DNA from: Ottelia alismoides
Lineage: Eukaryota; Streptophyta; Magnoliopsida; Alismatales; Hydrocharitaceae
Length of the DNA stretch: 64,000 bases
Reading direction: 5' to 3'
Assembly (NCBI GenBank): GCA_037367405.1
Contig: JAZKJV010001869.1
Coordinates: forward strand, 372,001-436,000
Shown: positions 49,218 to 59,830 of the stretch, piece after piece
Layout of the letters: each line of letters starts with the position of its first letter
Numbering within the stretch: the first letter of the stretch is position 1
Translations under genes and position numbers: made by a program
Notes under the pieces: model-generated
What the model was told of the DNA's origin: nothing
Databases searched by the model: none
The model's input: the letters and a program-made list of their open reading frames with translations, nothing else

Positions 49218-50569
49218 GGCTTTTTGCATAAGACCCCCTGTATGTTTGTAAATTTGAATTTAGTCCAGTAAATAAAATATTCAGTATATTATTTTTATGA
49301 AAAATTGCAACCAGGACCCTGAACTTTCTGATATTGCGTTTAGGTCCCTGTGAGTGCGGATCACGTGCTGTCCCGCGTGATGGTTAAATTGCAAGGGGAC
49401 CCTGGCGGGTCTAGTTAATTAGTTCTAGTCCTTAAAATTCAAAAACACGTTATAATGTTTTGGTATTTTTGCACCTGTGCCCCTGGATGTTATTTTATTT
49501 GCAAAAATGCCCCTGCCAGGCTTAATTACTTTTCATCTCTTTATCTATTTATTAAAAATACCTAAAAGGCTTCTAAAAATCCACCAAAATTAGGATAGAT
49601 GCTCCATGCCATGCTTGTTCACGCCCATATTTTAGTTTGCATTTTTTTGCATCTTCCCTATTTATTAAAATTGAAAAGAAGCCATTTTTGGTACTGTCTA
49701 AATTAGAAAATACAAAAAAATTATCAAATGTTTTCGAAAAATTCCAAAAAAATTATATATGCTATATTTATATATATATTGAGTCCAGAAAATGAAAAAC
49801 CCTAAAAATATGAAAAAGAAAATTAAAAAAATCATAAAACCCCAAAAGAAACATAAAAATTAGAAAAACCCTTTAAAAACCCTAAAAATACATTTCTCTC
49901 TTTTATAATAATATATATATTATTACTAATATGTGAAAATTAATTTGGGCAATTTTGGGTATTATTTGATATTTTTAAAACCCAAATTATATACGGCTAT
50001 TTATTTGGTCCTATATTGTGGACGTTTTTGATTTGAAAAACACATAAAAATTAGAAATATAAAAAAAAAATATAATAAAAAAAGGGGGTTAAAAATATAA
50101 GTCTATATATTAAGTTTTTATGTTTATAAATATATATATATATTCTATATTACTTCTCTCTCTCTTCTTATATATATATATATCTCTTTATATATATATA
50201 TATATAGTATATAGATTTATATAATTAATAATATAAAAAGAAAAAAAAAAGGGGTATAAAATATAAAGTCAAAATAAAAATAATAAAAAAAAAATAAAAA
50301 TAATAAAAAAAAAGAGAGACCCACTTCACTCAAGAATGACTGGTATGCACATATAGGCTCATGCATTTTTGTATTGCTCTCTGTGGTTCGACCTCTACAT
50401 GCTTGTTCCCTATACATTTTATGGTAGAGTAAATAAAGATTGATTCACACTTCCTTTGAGCTTGATTGTTTTATTCTTTGATTGTGGGTCAATTGTTGAT
50501 AACTCGCCTTTTATTGAGGGTCGCCACGACGACATATTCAGACCCTTGATAAAAAGCGCGCTCATCAAA

Positions 50570-50587
50570 TGGCGCCGTTGCCGGGGA
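50570..50587 (+). other. Primer-binding site of element C (tRNA-Asp)
   Basis: TGGCGCCGTTGCCGGGGA is exactly complementary to the 3' end of plant tRNA-Asp(GUC), 2 bp after the LTR. Confidence 0.96.
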
Positions 50588-52953
50588 GCAATGAGCATAG
50601 CCTACTTTCTTCTTTGTCATTCTTGTGTACATTTTTGGTGATATTCATTTTTGATTCATGATTGATTATATTCTGTGAGCAGCCATTTTATTGACATTAA
50701 TCACTATGCTTAATTGATTCAATTCTTGTGATTATCTTTATGTGCTCTATGATTGATTAAGTGAACTATTCTAATACACTCTTTTTGTGACTTTGATGCG
50801 AGGGTCCGCCACGCAAGGATGGCTTCTTAGGAGGCCAATGCAGCCAAGCTTGGAGGAGGATGGTCTTCTCTTCTCATGACCATCAGGAGAGAGTATCAAG
50901 GAAGCAAGGAGATGTGAATTAGATAGGCTTAGAACATTTAGGATTATTTTTGTAATTCATGGTGAGAGAGAGACAATTTTGGCATGTAATAATTAACAAG
51001 ACTCTACTCTTCACAATGAGGTCCAGTGCCCGGGTGTCTGTTCACCTGGGGGCCTCATCGTTGTTTTCCGTGATTTCTACCGCCTTCTTTTCTTTGTTTG
51101 CCGCTGTTTTGTGCTTTTCGCCTTTATTTTACTTTGTTTTGTGTGCTTGGAGCCCCTAGATATAGGTTGCTTGACTCGGTAGCTAGGTCCAAACATTAAT
51201 AAGAATGCATGTTCCTATAGTCTACTTCGATTGGATCTAGTCAAACTCAAACAAGTTGTAAATTCGTCTCTTAGCCCGCCGCGCCGCGAGCTCACACCCG
51301 AACAAGCGCTTTCTCCTACTCCAAATGTGTTGGGCAGAGGAGGGGTGAGCCAAGACCGGACTCTCTTGGGCTAGAGACGAATGAGCAACTTATGGTTCTT
51401 CACGTTAATAGCAGCTAATGTTTAGGGCGATTTTGACGAATGCACACCGCCATGTAGATAGGTTTAAAAATTCTGTTTTGCATACCACATGGAGAGAGCT
51501 GGGATGCACTGTAAGTCTTCTAACTCAGCATGCATCATTCGGTTCAATGGTGAGATTTCCATCATGGAACCACTTGCACGGCTTTTTCCGCTATCTCCCT
51601 CTGATTTTTGAGCACCTAGGACTTAAATGAAAACCTACAAAAACGTTAGGCGCTGGTATGAAACAGATCCAAAAAAAAGTGAAAACCCAAAAATTAAAAC
51701 TAGGGGACTGCTAAATAAACTTTGACCTTAATTAAAATCCGTAATGAACTATCATTGTACCGGGTTCATAAAGCCCTCATTGTTTTCAGGTACTGTGGAG
51801 GGGGACCAAAACCCTACTCCCTTGAGCGAGTGCGACCCCCTAAGGATTAGAGCCAAAAGCCCAGTCTGCAACTGCCTTGTGTATCGCCTGGATTTCCGAA
51901 GTAATGGCGCTTCTATCGTACGTAGGCGAGTAGGACTTGGTCACCAATGGTGACTCTCTGTTGTGAGAGCATCGACCCTGTCCGAAGTATTGAGCATAGG
52001 CCACGCCTTCACGGGGGTGTCTGTCTCATCGTCCTGCGTCCGAGTAGGTTCTTGCACGCTCACGGGTGATTCCGTTGCGAGCGAGAACCGAAGTATTGGT
52101 TTCGCCTATCGGCTTCCTCTCTCTTTTCTTTGGCTGAGTAGGGATCCAGGAAGGGTTACAAGGACTCCAAAAAGTACAGACTACAGGTTACACAGGAGGA
52201 GGACAAGTACGGGATACTCTTCCGGCAGTACTCTCTCTCCTATAGGGTAGCGCACTAAGGACTTGTTATAAGAAATGCCTGAAAAATCACAACTCTAAAA
52301 ATGAAAAGATAATAAATAGCCGAGCTTTCACGGCTTCACATGGCGTGAGTTGGTGAACCCGATTTTGTCTTGTGTTTGTATGGATCTAGATTAAGGTTCA
52401 AAGATCAAAGTCCCGCGCCTTTGCGCAAAAATTTTGTTGTGTCACTCCTCTTTGACCCCCGCTCAGTTTGAGCCTTTTCTACTGTTTTGCACTCCTTTGA
52501 AATCCTCGTTAACCATCGTATCTTTCATCCAACATCCTACCTTCTCTTGTACTTCGCGAAGTTGATCCATGGATGGTTTCCGTCGGGACCATGCCGACAC
52601 CCACATCGATTCCATGGACTCAACTCCGCCAATAACTTCGAGGTGATTCACGAGAACCTAATCCGGACTTTGCGGATCGGTCTCTAGACTCCTCGTTTTC
52701 TACCTTTCTCTTGACCACCCAATAAACTGGGATCACCTTTGTCCCACCTTCGCCGTTGTGAAGGGAAGTCGATCACAGGCTACATCCTTTTCCATTCACA
52801 ACATGCTGGGGTTAACCTGAACTCCAGCCTCATCACGACAGCTGAGTGTTTATGGCAAGTGATCTGATTCGGGCCGTCTCATTATGCAGATAGAAGACAG
52901 TGCGAGCCCTGGAGACTACTCCAGAGTTCATTTCGTCCGATTCAGACCCTGAC
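50588..52953 (+). other. 5' leader of element C
   Basis: There are 2.37 kb without a gene. Conserved with B: GCATGTTCCTATAG (51207-51220) and the block 52301-52350, with stem AGCCG/CGGCT, TCACATGGCGTGA and GTTGGTGAACCC. Candidate RNA-packaging or dimer signals; no direct evidence. Confidence 0.7.
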
Positions 52954-54726
52954 ATGGCGCCAGGAGGAAAGGGCAAGGGTCAGCAGCCACCCACACCAGA
53001 GGGACAGATGCCAGATCAGAACCAAGTCAATGCACAGTTGCTGGCATCCATCCAGGCAATACAGCAGCAGCTGACTGAGCAGGCCCTTACGCAGACAGCT
53101 TTCCAGGACATGTTGAATGATGTGATTAACCGAGATGATGGAGGAGGAGGCAGAGGCAGAGGAGGCAGGAGAGGAGAAGGTGAAGGTGGAGGAGGTGGTG
53201 ATGACCACAATGATGATCTTGAATTACCACCACAGAAACCTACCCTTAAAGAAACATACAATCCGGGAGACAGCCAGATGACCGAATGGATCCTCATTCC
53301 ACCGGTACACGCTCACTTTGAGCTGAAGCCCCAATTCATTGCTCTTCTTCCTGCATTCCATGGAAACACCAGCGAGGAGCCGTACATCCACCTGCAGCAA
53401 TTCTCCCGCATTTGCCGTACGACTCACTATCCCAATGTCCCTCTGGGCATTGTCAAGATGACGGCTTTCCCCTTCAGCCTACAGGATAAGGCCCTTTATT
53501 GGGTCAATCATATGGGAAAAGTTGTGACGACCTGGGAGGAGCTGAAGTCCGCCTTCTTGCACAAGTACTACCCTCTGGGTCGGCTCAACCAGATGCGAGC
53601 CCGTATCAGTAATTTCTCCCAAGGACCCCATGAGTCGATACATGAAGCATGGGAGAGATTCACTGATCTGCAGGAGAAGTGTCCCCATCATGATATTCCG
53701 AAGACCAGCTTGGTTCAGCATTTCTTTGGGGGACTGAACATTGAAAGTCAAAGGCTCGTAGACGCAGCATGTGGGGGCTCCCACTTCAACAAGGATGAAG
53801 ATGTTGTATGGCAAATTTTCGAAGAAATGGCCGAAGGAGAGGCCGCCCTCTCTTCATCCAAGGCATACCAGAAGCAGCCCCAGATCCTCCAGAAACAAGT
53901 TCACATGGCTGCATCAAAAGAAGCAGAGAGAGATGAGAGCTCTAACCTCAGCATCATCGGGGGCCATCTCTCTAAGGTCGACATAATCGAGAAGCGATCA
54001 CAGGATCTCGAAAAACTCACCGTGATCGAGAAGAGGACCCAGAGTTTGGACAAACTGGATCACATCACCAAGCAGCTAGAACTGCTGGTAGGTACCATCA
54101 ATTCTGTTCAGTCGGCAGCACCGCTCGAAGCTCCAGCTGAGAGAAAAGACGAGCAACCACCGCTACACCAGCCTCAGCCGAGCCAGCAACCACCGGCAGT
54201 TCAGCACGTGTACTACGTGCAGGCACCTGATCAGAGCCAGCCACAACAGCAGATGGTTGTGTATCAACCAGAGTTTATTTCAGAATCCGATTCAGTGTTC
54301 CCACCACCCCCCTGGTCCAGGAAGTTAATGGGGTTTGGACTCATGACGCACAGCCGACCCGCCCTATGGGACAACCACAGGGTCAGCCATTTGCCAACCG
54401 GCAATACCACCAACCTCAGGGTGGTCGTTTTGGGCACCCCTCTCAGCAACACCAGCAGCCTCCTCAGTTCGCACACCAATGGAGGCAGAACTTACCGTAT
54501 CAGCAGCAGCCACAGTATCGCCATCCACAGCCGTATCACCAATACGCTGCTGCTCAGCCTCAATCATACCAGCAGTATCCCTCTCCGTCTTACCAACAAC
54601 TTCAACTTCCGGCTCCACCACAGCAACACCATCAGCAGCCTCCCCATCCATCTAACCAACAGCAGCGTGGTATGCACGCTGCATCTTCTGATGTGCCCCC
54701 AGCTAATCCCACCATGGAGTGTCTAG
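52954..54726 (+). CDS. gag: Element C gag, reading frame shifted near its end
   Basis: This is the structural protein of the retrotransposon particle. I choose ATG 52954 because the homologous ATG is kept in B (24785); the frame is open a little upstream but only with a non-ATG codon. Order: Gln-rich N-terminus, a glycine/arginine-rich stretch (about residues 65-90, RGRGGRRGEGEGGGGG), then the retrotransposon gag core (about residues 110-290: LLPAFHGNTSEEPYIHLQQF, WEELKSAFLHKYYPLG, FFGGLNIESQRLVDAACGG), a helical charged region and a Gln/Pro-rich tail. At the C6 run 54307-54312 one base is missing compared with B, so the last roughly 138 residues to the stop at 54724-54726 are out-of-frame sequence. 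The conserved tail continues in the pol frame. I see no CCHC zinc knuckle. Confidence 0.88.
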   Translation: MAPGGKGKGQQPPTPEGQMPDQNQVNAQLLASIQAIQQQLTEQALTQTAFQDMLNDVINRDDGGGGRGRGGRRGEGEGGGGGDDHNDDLELPPQKPTLKETYNPGDSQMTEWILIPPVHAHFELKPQFIALLPAFHGNTSEEPYIHLQQFSRICRTTHYPNVPLGIVKMTAFPFSLQDKALYWVNHMGKVVTTWEELKSAFLHKYYPLGRLNQMRARISNFSQGPHESIHEAWERFTDLQEKCPHHDIPKTSLVQHFFGGLNIESQRLVDAACGGSHFNKDEDVVWQIFEEMAEGEAALSSSKAYQKQPQILQKQVHMAASKEAERDESSNLSIIGGHLSKVDIIEKRSQDLEKLTVIEKRTQSLDKLDHITKQLELLVGTINSVQSAAPLEAPAERKDEQPPLHQPQPSQQPPAVQHVYYVQAPDQSQPQQQMVVYQPEFISESDSVFPPPPWSRKLMGFGLMTHSRPALWDNHRVSHLPTGNTTNLRVVVLGTPLSNTSSLLSSHTNGGRTYRISSSHSIAIHSRITNTLLLSLNHTSSIPLRLTNNFNFRLHHSNTISSLPIHLTNSSVVCTLHLLMCPQLIPPWSV

Positions 54727-57700
54727 CCCAGCTTGTCCAAGGGCTAGCGGAGATGACCAAGCGGCTTGATGACCTGACCGCCACTCGCACTACCATTCCG
54801 GCGCAGGTCGAAGCCAACCCCAACAATTTCAAGAAGAAGGAGCAGGTAGAATGTGATGTCCAGTCCGCGTGTGATAATGATATTACTGCTTTTTCTAATG
54901 CTGTTACTCTCAGGAGCGGTAGGGCCTTGCCTCCGCCTGCTACCAGATATGGGGTGAATAAAGAAACAGGTGGATCGTCATCTTCCGCATCAGCCGTGCC
55001 AGCTCCAGGGGCGGATGAGGAGGAAGAGGAAGGAGAAGCCAGTCCAGCCGTCGTGCATTGCCAGAAGCAATTCAAGCCAAAAATACAAAAAAATCCGCAA
55101 AAACAAAAACACCAAAAAGAAGCCTGTAGCAGAAGTGAAGCCGCGCCAGCCTTGGAGGAGCCGCCAGCAGCAGCCGATCCTGTGCCAGCCGATGGAGCCA
55201 ATGCTACTCTTTTTGATCGCCCAGCAGCACCAACAGAGTTAGATCCAGCTTGTACGCCTTTTTGTAGTCCGGATGTACAACATTCTGTGGGCGATAATCT
55301 TGATGTAAATAAGAACTCTAATTTTCCTGCCAGTAATGTGAATATTCCTTTTCCTCATGCAATACAAAAATCCAAAAAAATGGCAAAAAGAAAAACTGCA
55401 TTGTCTGATCCTGGTGTTGTAGATATTTTGGATAAATTGACTGTTGAGATTCCCTTGTTAAAGGCCGTGGAATACATGCCAGCTGTGAAGAAAGGATTGA
55501 AAGAGGCATGTACCAACAGGCGTCGCACAGCGCCAGACAACAGACGCCGGGAGGTAGAAAGACACGTTCTGTCCATGGCCACAGTTGCAGCTATCACCAA
55601 CCTCCCCCAGAAAAAGCACGATTCAGGAGCACCTCTGATCAGTTGTGTGATCTTCGATCAGGTCTTCGAGCGTACTCTTCTTGACAGCGGTTCTTCCATC
55701 AACCTTCTGCCCTCGTCAATAATGCAAGAATTCGTGCTGGGACCGCTCAAGCAGTCACGAATGATCCTTCAGTTCGCTGACCGATCCGTTAAGCGGCCCC
55801 GCGATTTGTTGGAAGATGTCATAGTTACCGTGCAGGATATGAAATTCCCAGCTGACTTTGTAGTCCTTGATATGGACTCCCCTGCACCACTGCTCCAGAC
55901 TCCTATCATCCTCGGCAGACCATTTCTCCGTACTTCCGGCGCCGTGGTTGACTACGGGTCTGGAAAGATCACCTTCAGCTCGAAGACCCAGCAAATCACC
56001 ATCAACATGAATAAGGAGCAGAACGCCACAACTGATGAGAGTCAAGCAGCATCAGAAGCAGACTGTGAGTTTATTGCAGAGATCAGAGATTCAGAGTTAT
56101 CATTGGACGATCCATGGACCCGAGAAATCCTCACTCTTGAGGAGGACTTGGAAAGCACGGTCAGCATATGCTCCGATGATCCATGGGAGACAGATTCTCA
56201 GATACAAGCGCATCTTCTTGAGCATTCAATCCAGACCGAACATAATCAGCTCACCGCAGAACCGTTCGGTACATCACTTGGATCTCAACAGAATGTTGAG
56301 GATGGTACTAGTCTCAAAGTACATCCCACCACCAGCATGGTATCAGAAGTGACCAGTAAAGGGGACAGACTGAAACCAGAACTCAAGCCACTTCCTGCAG
56401 GCCTGAAGTATGCTTTCCTTACCGGTGAAGAACACATGTATCCAGTCATCATCAGCAGCAGGCTGAATCTGGATCAAGAATCTCGACTTCTCGAGATTTT
56501 AGAGAAGAACCGCAAGGCACTTGGTTGGAGCGTATCAGACCTCCGAGGGATAAATCCAGCTCTGTGCTCACACCATATCTATTTAGAAAACAATGCCAAG
56601 CCGTCCCGCGAATTCCAGAGAAGGCTAAACCCTAACCTTCGGGACGTGGTCATGAAGGAAATCACAAAGTGGTGTGATGCAGGCTTCATTTATCCCATCT
56701 CCGATTCAAAGTGGGTAAGCCCCCTGCATGTAGTTCCCAAGAAATCCGGGCTTACTGTGGTCACCAATGAAAAAGGAGAGGAGATTTCAACTCGGGTACC
56801 GACATCCTGGCGGGTGTGTGTTGACTACCGCCGCCTAAATGCAGCAACCAAGAAGGACCACTTTCCCTTGCCATTTATTGATCAAGTTCTGGAAAGATTA
56901 GCAGGCAAGGAGTTCTTCTGCTTTCTGGATGGGTACTCTGGGTACAACCAAGTGGCGATCGCCCCTGAAGACCAAGAAAAGACCACCTTCACTTGCCCGT
57001 TCGGCACCTACGCCTTCAAGAGAATGCCCTTTGGACTGTGCAATGCACCTGCAACCTTCCAAAGATGCATGTTAGCAGTCTTCGCCGAGATGGTAGGCAG
57101 TTTCCTCGAGGTATTCATGGACGATTTCTCTGTCTATGGTGATAGCTTCGATTCTTGTCTTGAGCATCTAGACAGAGTACTTCAAAAGTGCCGGGAAGTC
57201 AATTTAGTGCTCTCATGGGAGAAGAGCCACTTTATGGTCACCGAAGGTATTGTGCTGGGCCACGTCGTTTCCAAACGTGGCATGGAAGTCGACCCGGCGA
57301 AGGTGGACGTCATTTCAAACCTTCAGCCACCTCAGTCAGTAAAGAATGTGAGGTCATTCCTGGGGCATGTGGGATTCTACAGACGATTTATCAAGGACTT
57401 CAGCCGCATTGCCCGACCTCTGACAGAACTTTTGTGCAAGGAGACAGAATTCATTGTTGATCAGCCAGTTCTCCTTGCCTTCAATCAATTAAAGGAGCTT
57501 ATCACTCAGGCTCCAATCTTGCAGCCTCCAGACTGGACTCTTCCATTTGAAATAATGACCGATGCGTCAGATTTTGCAGTCGGAGCTGTTCTAGGGCAGA
57601 GGAAAGATAAGGCGCCCTATGCTATTCACTATGCCAGCAGAACGTTAGATGAAGCTCAAAGAAATTATACAGTAACAGAGAAAGAACTGCTGGCTGTGGT

Positions 57701-59348
57701 TTTCGCCTTAGAGAAGTTCAGATCCTATCTGTTGGGGTCAAAGGTCACAATTTTCACAGACCACTCTGCTATTCGGTACCTACAGCAGAAGAAGGATGCC
57801 AAGCCCAGACTGATTCGTTGGATCCTTCTCCTCCAGGAATTCGATCTGGAAATTAAGGACAAACCTGGAGTTCAGAACGTGGTAGCAGATCACCTCTCCA
57901 GAATAGAGCAGCATGACTCTCCTTTGAGCAACGCACCTATCACAGAGACCTTCCCTGACGAAGCTATCTTAGCCGTGGATGCCCTCCCTTGGTATGCTGA
58001 CATTGTAAATTACCTCGCCTCTGGAGTAATACCTTCGGATTGGACGAAGAATCAGAAGAACAAATTCATGTCGACCATCCGCTTTTACCAGTGGGAAGAT
58101 CCCCTTCTATTCAGGGAAGGAGCAGATTGTATTTGGCGCAGGTGCATTCCTCAGACGGAGCAATCCAGTGTCCTCGAGCATTGTCATTCGCTCGAATCTG
58201 GTGGGCACCATTCTGGAGATCGTACGGCAGCGAAAGTATTGCAGTGTGGCCTCTGGTGGCCCACTTTATTTAAGGATGCAGCAGGATTTGTTAAAAGATG
58301 TCTTGATTGTCAGCGACTGAAAGGAACACTCACTGCCAAAGATTCAATGCCTCTGAAAATCATTCAGATAGCAGATGTTTTCGATGCATGGGGCATTGAC
58401 TTCATGGGACCTTTCCCTAACAGTCAAGGTTTTGAGCACATCCTTCTTGCCGTAGATTACGTGAGTCGTTGGGTTGAAGCTATCCCCGCCCGAGCCGCCG
58501 ACAGCAAAACAGTTTGCCAGTTTCTGAAGAAGAACATCATTTCGCGGTTTGGGATACCCAAGATTCTCATATCCGACGGGGGTAGTCATTTCATCAACAA
58601 AGAGGTCAAGAAGTTAACGAAGGAGTACGGCATCGATCACCGCGTCGCATCTCCTTATCATCCGCAGACCAATGGCATGGCGGAGTTATCCAATAGAGAA
58701 ATCAAGACTATATTGCAGAAACTTGTTAGGCCAAACAGAAAAGACTGGTCTCAACTCTTGGACTCAGCTCTTTGGGCTTACCGTACGGCCTACAAGTCTC
58801 CCTTGGGCATGTCGCCCTACCGTCTTGTATATGGAAAACCATGTCATCTGCCCGTAGAATTAATTCACAAATCCCTTTGGGCAATTAGTAATTGTAACTT
58901 GGACTCACGAAAAGGTGGTCAAAAGAGAAAGGACGATCTGAACAGGCTCTTGGAATTCCGAGACTGCGCATACGATAACACCTTGATGTACAAGGAGAAG
59001 GTGAAACGCTGGCATGACCGTCACATCAGACGAAAGACCTTCGATGTTGGACAGAAAGTGTGGTTGTTTGATGCAAAGTTGCGGATATTCCCAGGTAAAT
59101 TAAAAAGTAAGTGGACAGGGCCGTTTCGAGTATGTGAAGTGCGTGACAACGGAAGCCTTGCTATATCAGAATTGTCCCCTGACGCACAGCCCTTCGTCGT
59201 CAACGGCCAACTACTGAAGCCTTACTTGGAACCAGATTCATTCTTGGCCATTGTTGACTCTATTCAGTTAGTGCACCCCGAGGATATCTCTACACCTCCC
59301 GCAGCACCAAAAGATTCAGACGATGTACTCCAACCATTATTGCTCTGA
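54366..59348 (+). CDS. pol: Element C pol polyprotein (gag tail, protease, RT, RNase H, integrase)
   Basis: This is a long open frame with all catalytic signatures, numbered from ATG 54366. The Gln-rich gag tail comes first; protease LLDSGSSINLLP (D440); RT with FMDDFSVYG (M918); RNase H starting [13 protein letters not shown] (D1066); integrase HHCC finger (about 1272-1320) and D-D-E at D1345 (WGIDFMGP), D1404 (ISDGGSHF) and E1440 (NGMAELSNREIK), with the classic 35-residue spacing between the last two; then a C-terminal integrase tail. The frame is open upstream of this ATG to the C6 run at 54307-54312, so it is really the continuation of gag and the ATG is probably not a start. Products would act in virus-like particles and the nucleus. 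Damage is limited to that one shift, which could also be a sequencing error. Confidence 0.95.
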   Translation: MGQPQGQPFANRQYHQPQGGRFGHPSQQHQQPPQFAHQWRQNLPYQQQPQYRHPQPYHQYAAAQPQSYQQYPSPSYQQLQLPAPPQQHHQQPPHPSNQQQRGMHAASSDVPPANPTMECLAQLVQGLAEMTKRLDDLTATRTTIPAQVEANPNNFKKKEQVECDVQSACDNDITAFSNAVTLRSGRALPPPATRYGVNKETGGSSSSASAVPAPGADEEEEEGEASPAVVHCQKQFKPKIQKNPQKQKHQKEACSRSEAAPALEEPPAAADPVPADGANATLFDRPAAPTELDPACTPFCSPDVQHSVGDNLDVNKNSNFPASNVNIPFPHAIQKSKKMAKRKTALSDPGVVDILDKLTVEIPLLKAVEYMPAVKKGLKEACTNRRRTAPDNRRREVERHVLSMATVAAITNLPQKKHDSGAPLISCVIFDQVFERTLLDSGSSINLLPSSIMQEFVLGPLKQSRMILQFADRSVKRPRDLLEDVIVTVQDMKFPADFVVLDMDSPAPLLQTPIILGRPFLRTSGAVVDYGSGKITFSSKTQQITINMNKEQNATTDESQAASEADCEFIAEIRDSELSLDDPWTREILTLEEDLESTVSICSDDPWETDSQIQAHLLEHSIQTEHNQLTAEPFGTSLGSQQNVEDGTSLKVHPTTSMVSEVTSKGDRLKPELKPLPAGLKYAFLTGEEHMYPVIISSRLNLDQESRLLEILEKNRKALGWSVSDLRGINPALCSHHIYLENNAKPSREFQRRLNPNLRDVVMKEITKWCDAGFIYPISDSKWVSPLHVVPKKSGLTVVTNEKGEEISTRVPTSWRVCVDYRRLNAATKKDHFPLPFIDQVLERLAGKEFFCFLDGYSGYNQVAIAPEDQEKTTFTCPFGTYAFKRMPFGLCNAPATFQRCMLAVFAEMVGSFLEVFMDDFSVYGDSFDSCLEHLDRVLQKCREVNLVLSWEKSHFMVTEGIVLGHVVSKRGMEVDPAKVDVISNLQPPQSVKNVRSFLGHVGFYRRFIKDFSRIARPLTELLCKETEFIVDQPVLLAFNQLKELITQAPILQPPDWTLPFEIMTDASDFAVGAVLGQRKDKAPYAIHYASRTLDEAQRNYTVTEKELLAVVFALEKFRSYLLGSKVTIFTDHSAIRYLQQKKDAKPRLIRWILLLQEFDLEIKDKPGVQNVVADHLSRIEQHDSPLSNAPITETFPDEAILAVDALPWYADIVNYLASGVIPSDWTKNQKNKFMSTIRFYQWEDPLLFREGADCIWRRCIPQTEQSSVLEHCHSLESGGHHSGDRTAAKVLQCGLWWPTLFKDAAGFVKRCLDCQRLKGTLTAKDSMPLKIIQIADVFDAWGIDFMGPFPNSQGFEHILLAVDYVSRWVEAIPARAADSKTVCQFLKKNIISRFGIPKILISDGGSHFINKEVKKLTKEYGIDHRVASPYHPQTNGMAELSNREIKTILQKLVRPNRKDWSQLLDSALWAYRTAYKSPLGMSPYRLVYGKPCHLPVELIHKSLWAISNCNLDSRKGGQKRKDDLNRLLEFRDCAYDNTLMYKEKVKRWHDRHIRRKTFDVGQKVWLFDAKLRIFPGKLKSKWTGPFRVCEVRDNGSLAISELSPDAQPFVVNGQLLKPYLEPDSFLAIVDSIQLVHPEDISTPPAAPKDSDDVLQPLLL

Positions 59349-59429
59349 TTTTCTTCTTTTCTTCTTTTCTTCTTTTCCTTATCTATTTTCTTTTTCTATC
59401 TAAAACGTGCCGCCCTTGTAGACAGTTTT

Positions 59430-59830
59430 CTATACTTAGGACGTACTTGGTCCTAAGTATAGGGGGGTGTGCACCTAGGGTTTTTAATTTCGGTTCGATC
59501 CTCTCCATTGTCTCCTCTTCTTGTCTATACTTAGGAGTATCTTACCCTAAGTATAGGGGGAGACAATCTGAGTACGATCAGTGTATTCTCACCCTTGACC
59601 CTCCCCGCTTTTTGTACACCTGCTATACTTCGGATTATTCGATCCTTAGTATAGGGGGGACGGTCAACTTCTCATTCATTCATTTCATTCGTATTTTTTT
59701 CTTTAGATCTGTCTATACGCAGTACGAGTTATGTCTTTGCTTTTCCTTCCGATCTATGAGGACATAGCTCAAGCTAAGTATAGGGGGGTCGTATATACTG
59801 TGTATATACTAAAAGTCATAACTCGTACTG
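59430..59830 (+). repeat. Inverted-repeat array with polypurine-like G-runs, element C
   Basis: Unit 1, 59430-59462: 13-bp perfect arms CTATACTTAGGAC/GTCCTAAGTATAG, 7-nt loop, then a G-run. Unit 2, 59525-59556: 11-bp arms, then GGGGG. Unit 3, 59623-59655: imperfect arms, then GGGGGG. Unit 4: CAGTACGAGTTATG (59720-59733) and CATAACTCGTACTG (59817-59830), 14-bp perfect arms enclosing TAAGTATAGGGGGG. The right arm plus G-run of each of units 1-3 copies the polypurine tract at 62131. Confidence 0.9.

Larger units (their letters stand above)
46469..50567 (+). repeat. 5' LTR of element C
   Basis: It starts CGATGAATCTCC; the 3' LTR has the usual TG (62144), so the first base appears mutated. It ends CTCATCA, 2 bp before the primer-binding site. 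It is AT-rich up to 47760, GC-rich at about 47760-49080 with promoter signals, then AT-rich. Repeated small open frames (for example 46656-47009, again at 62331-62684) are shared only because both LTRs are copies. Confidence 0.95.

Noticed and set aside
54607..54660. CAG/CAA-rich stretch as a microsatellite
   Set aside because: It encodes the Gln/Pro-rich gag tail that is also present in B and A, with mixed codons.
59447..59767. Envelope-like ORF after pol in element C
   Set aside because: The 106-codon frame runs through the palindrome array, is not preserved in B and has no signal peptide or envelope features.
59430..59830. CRISPR-like array of repeated palindromes
   Set aside because: Spacing is irregular and the arms are inverted, units are few, and the context is a plant retrotransposon.
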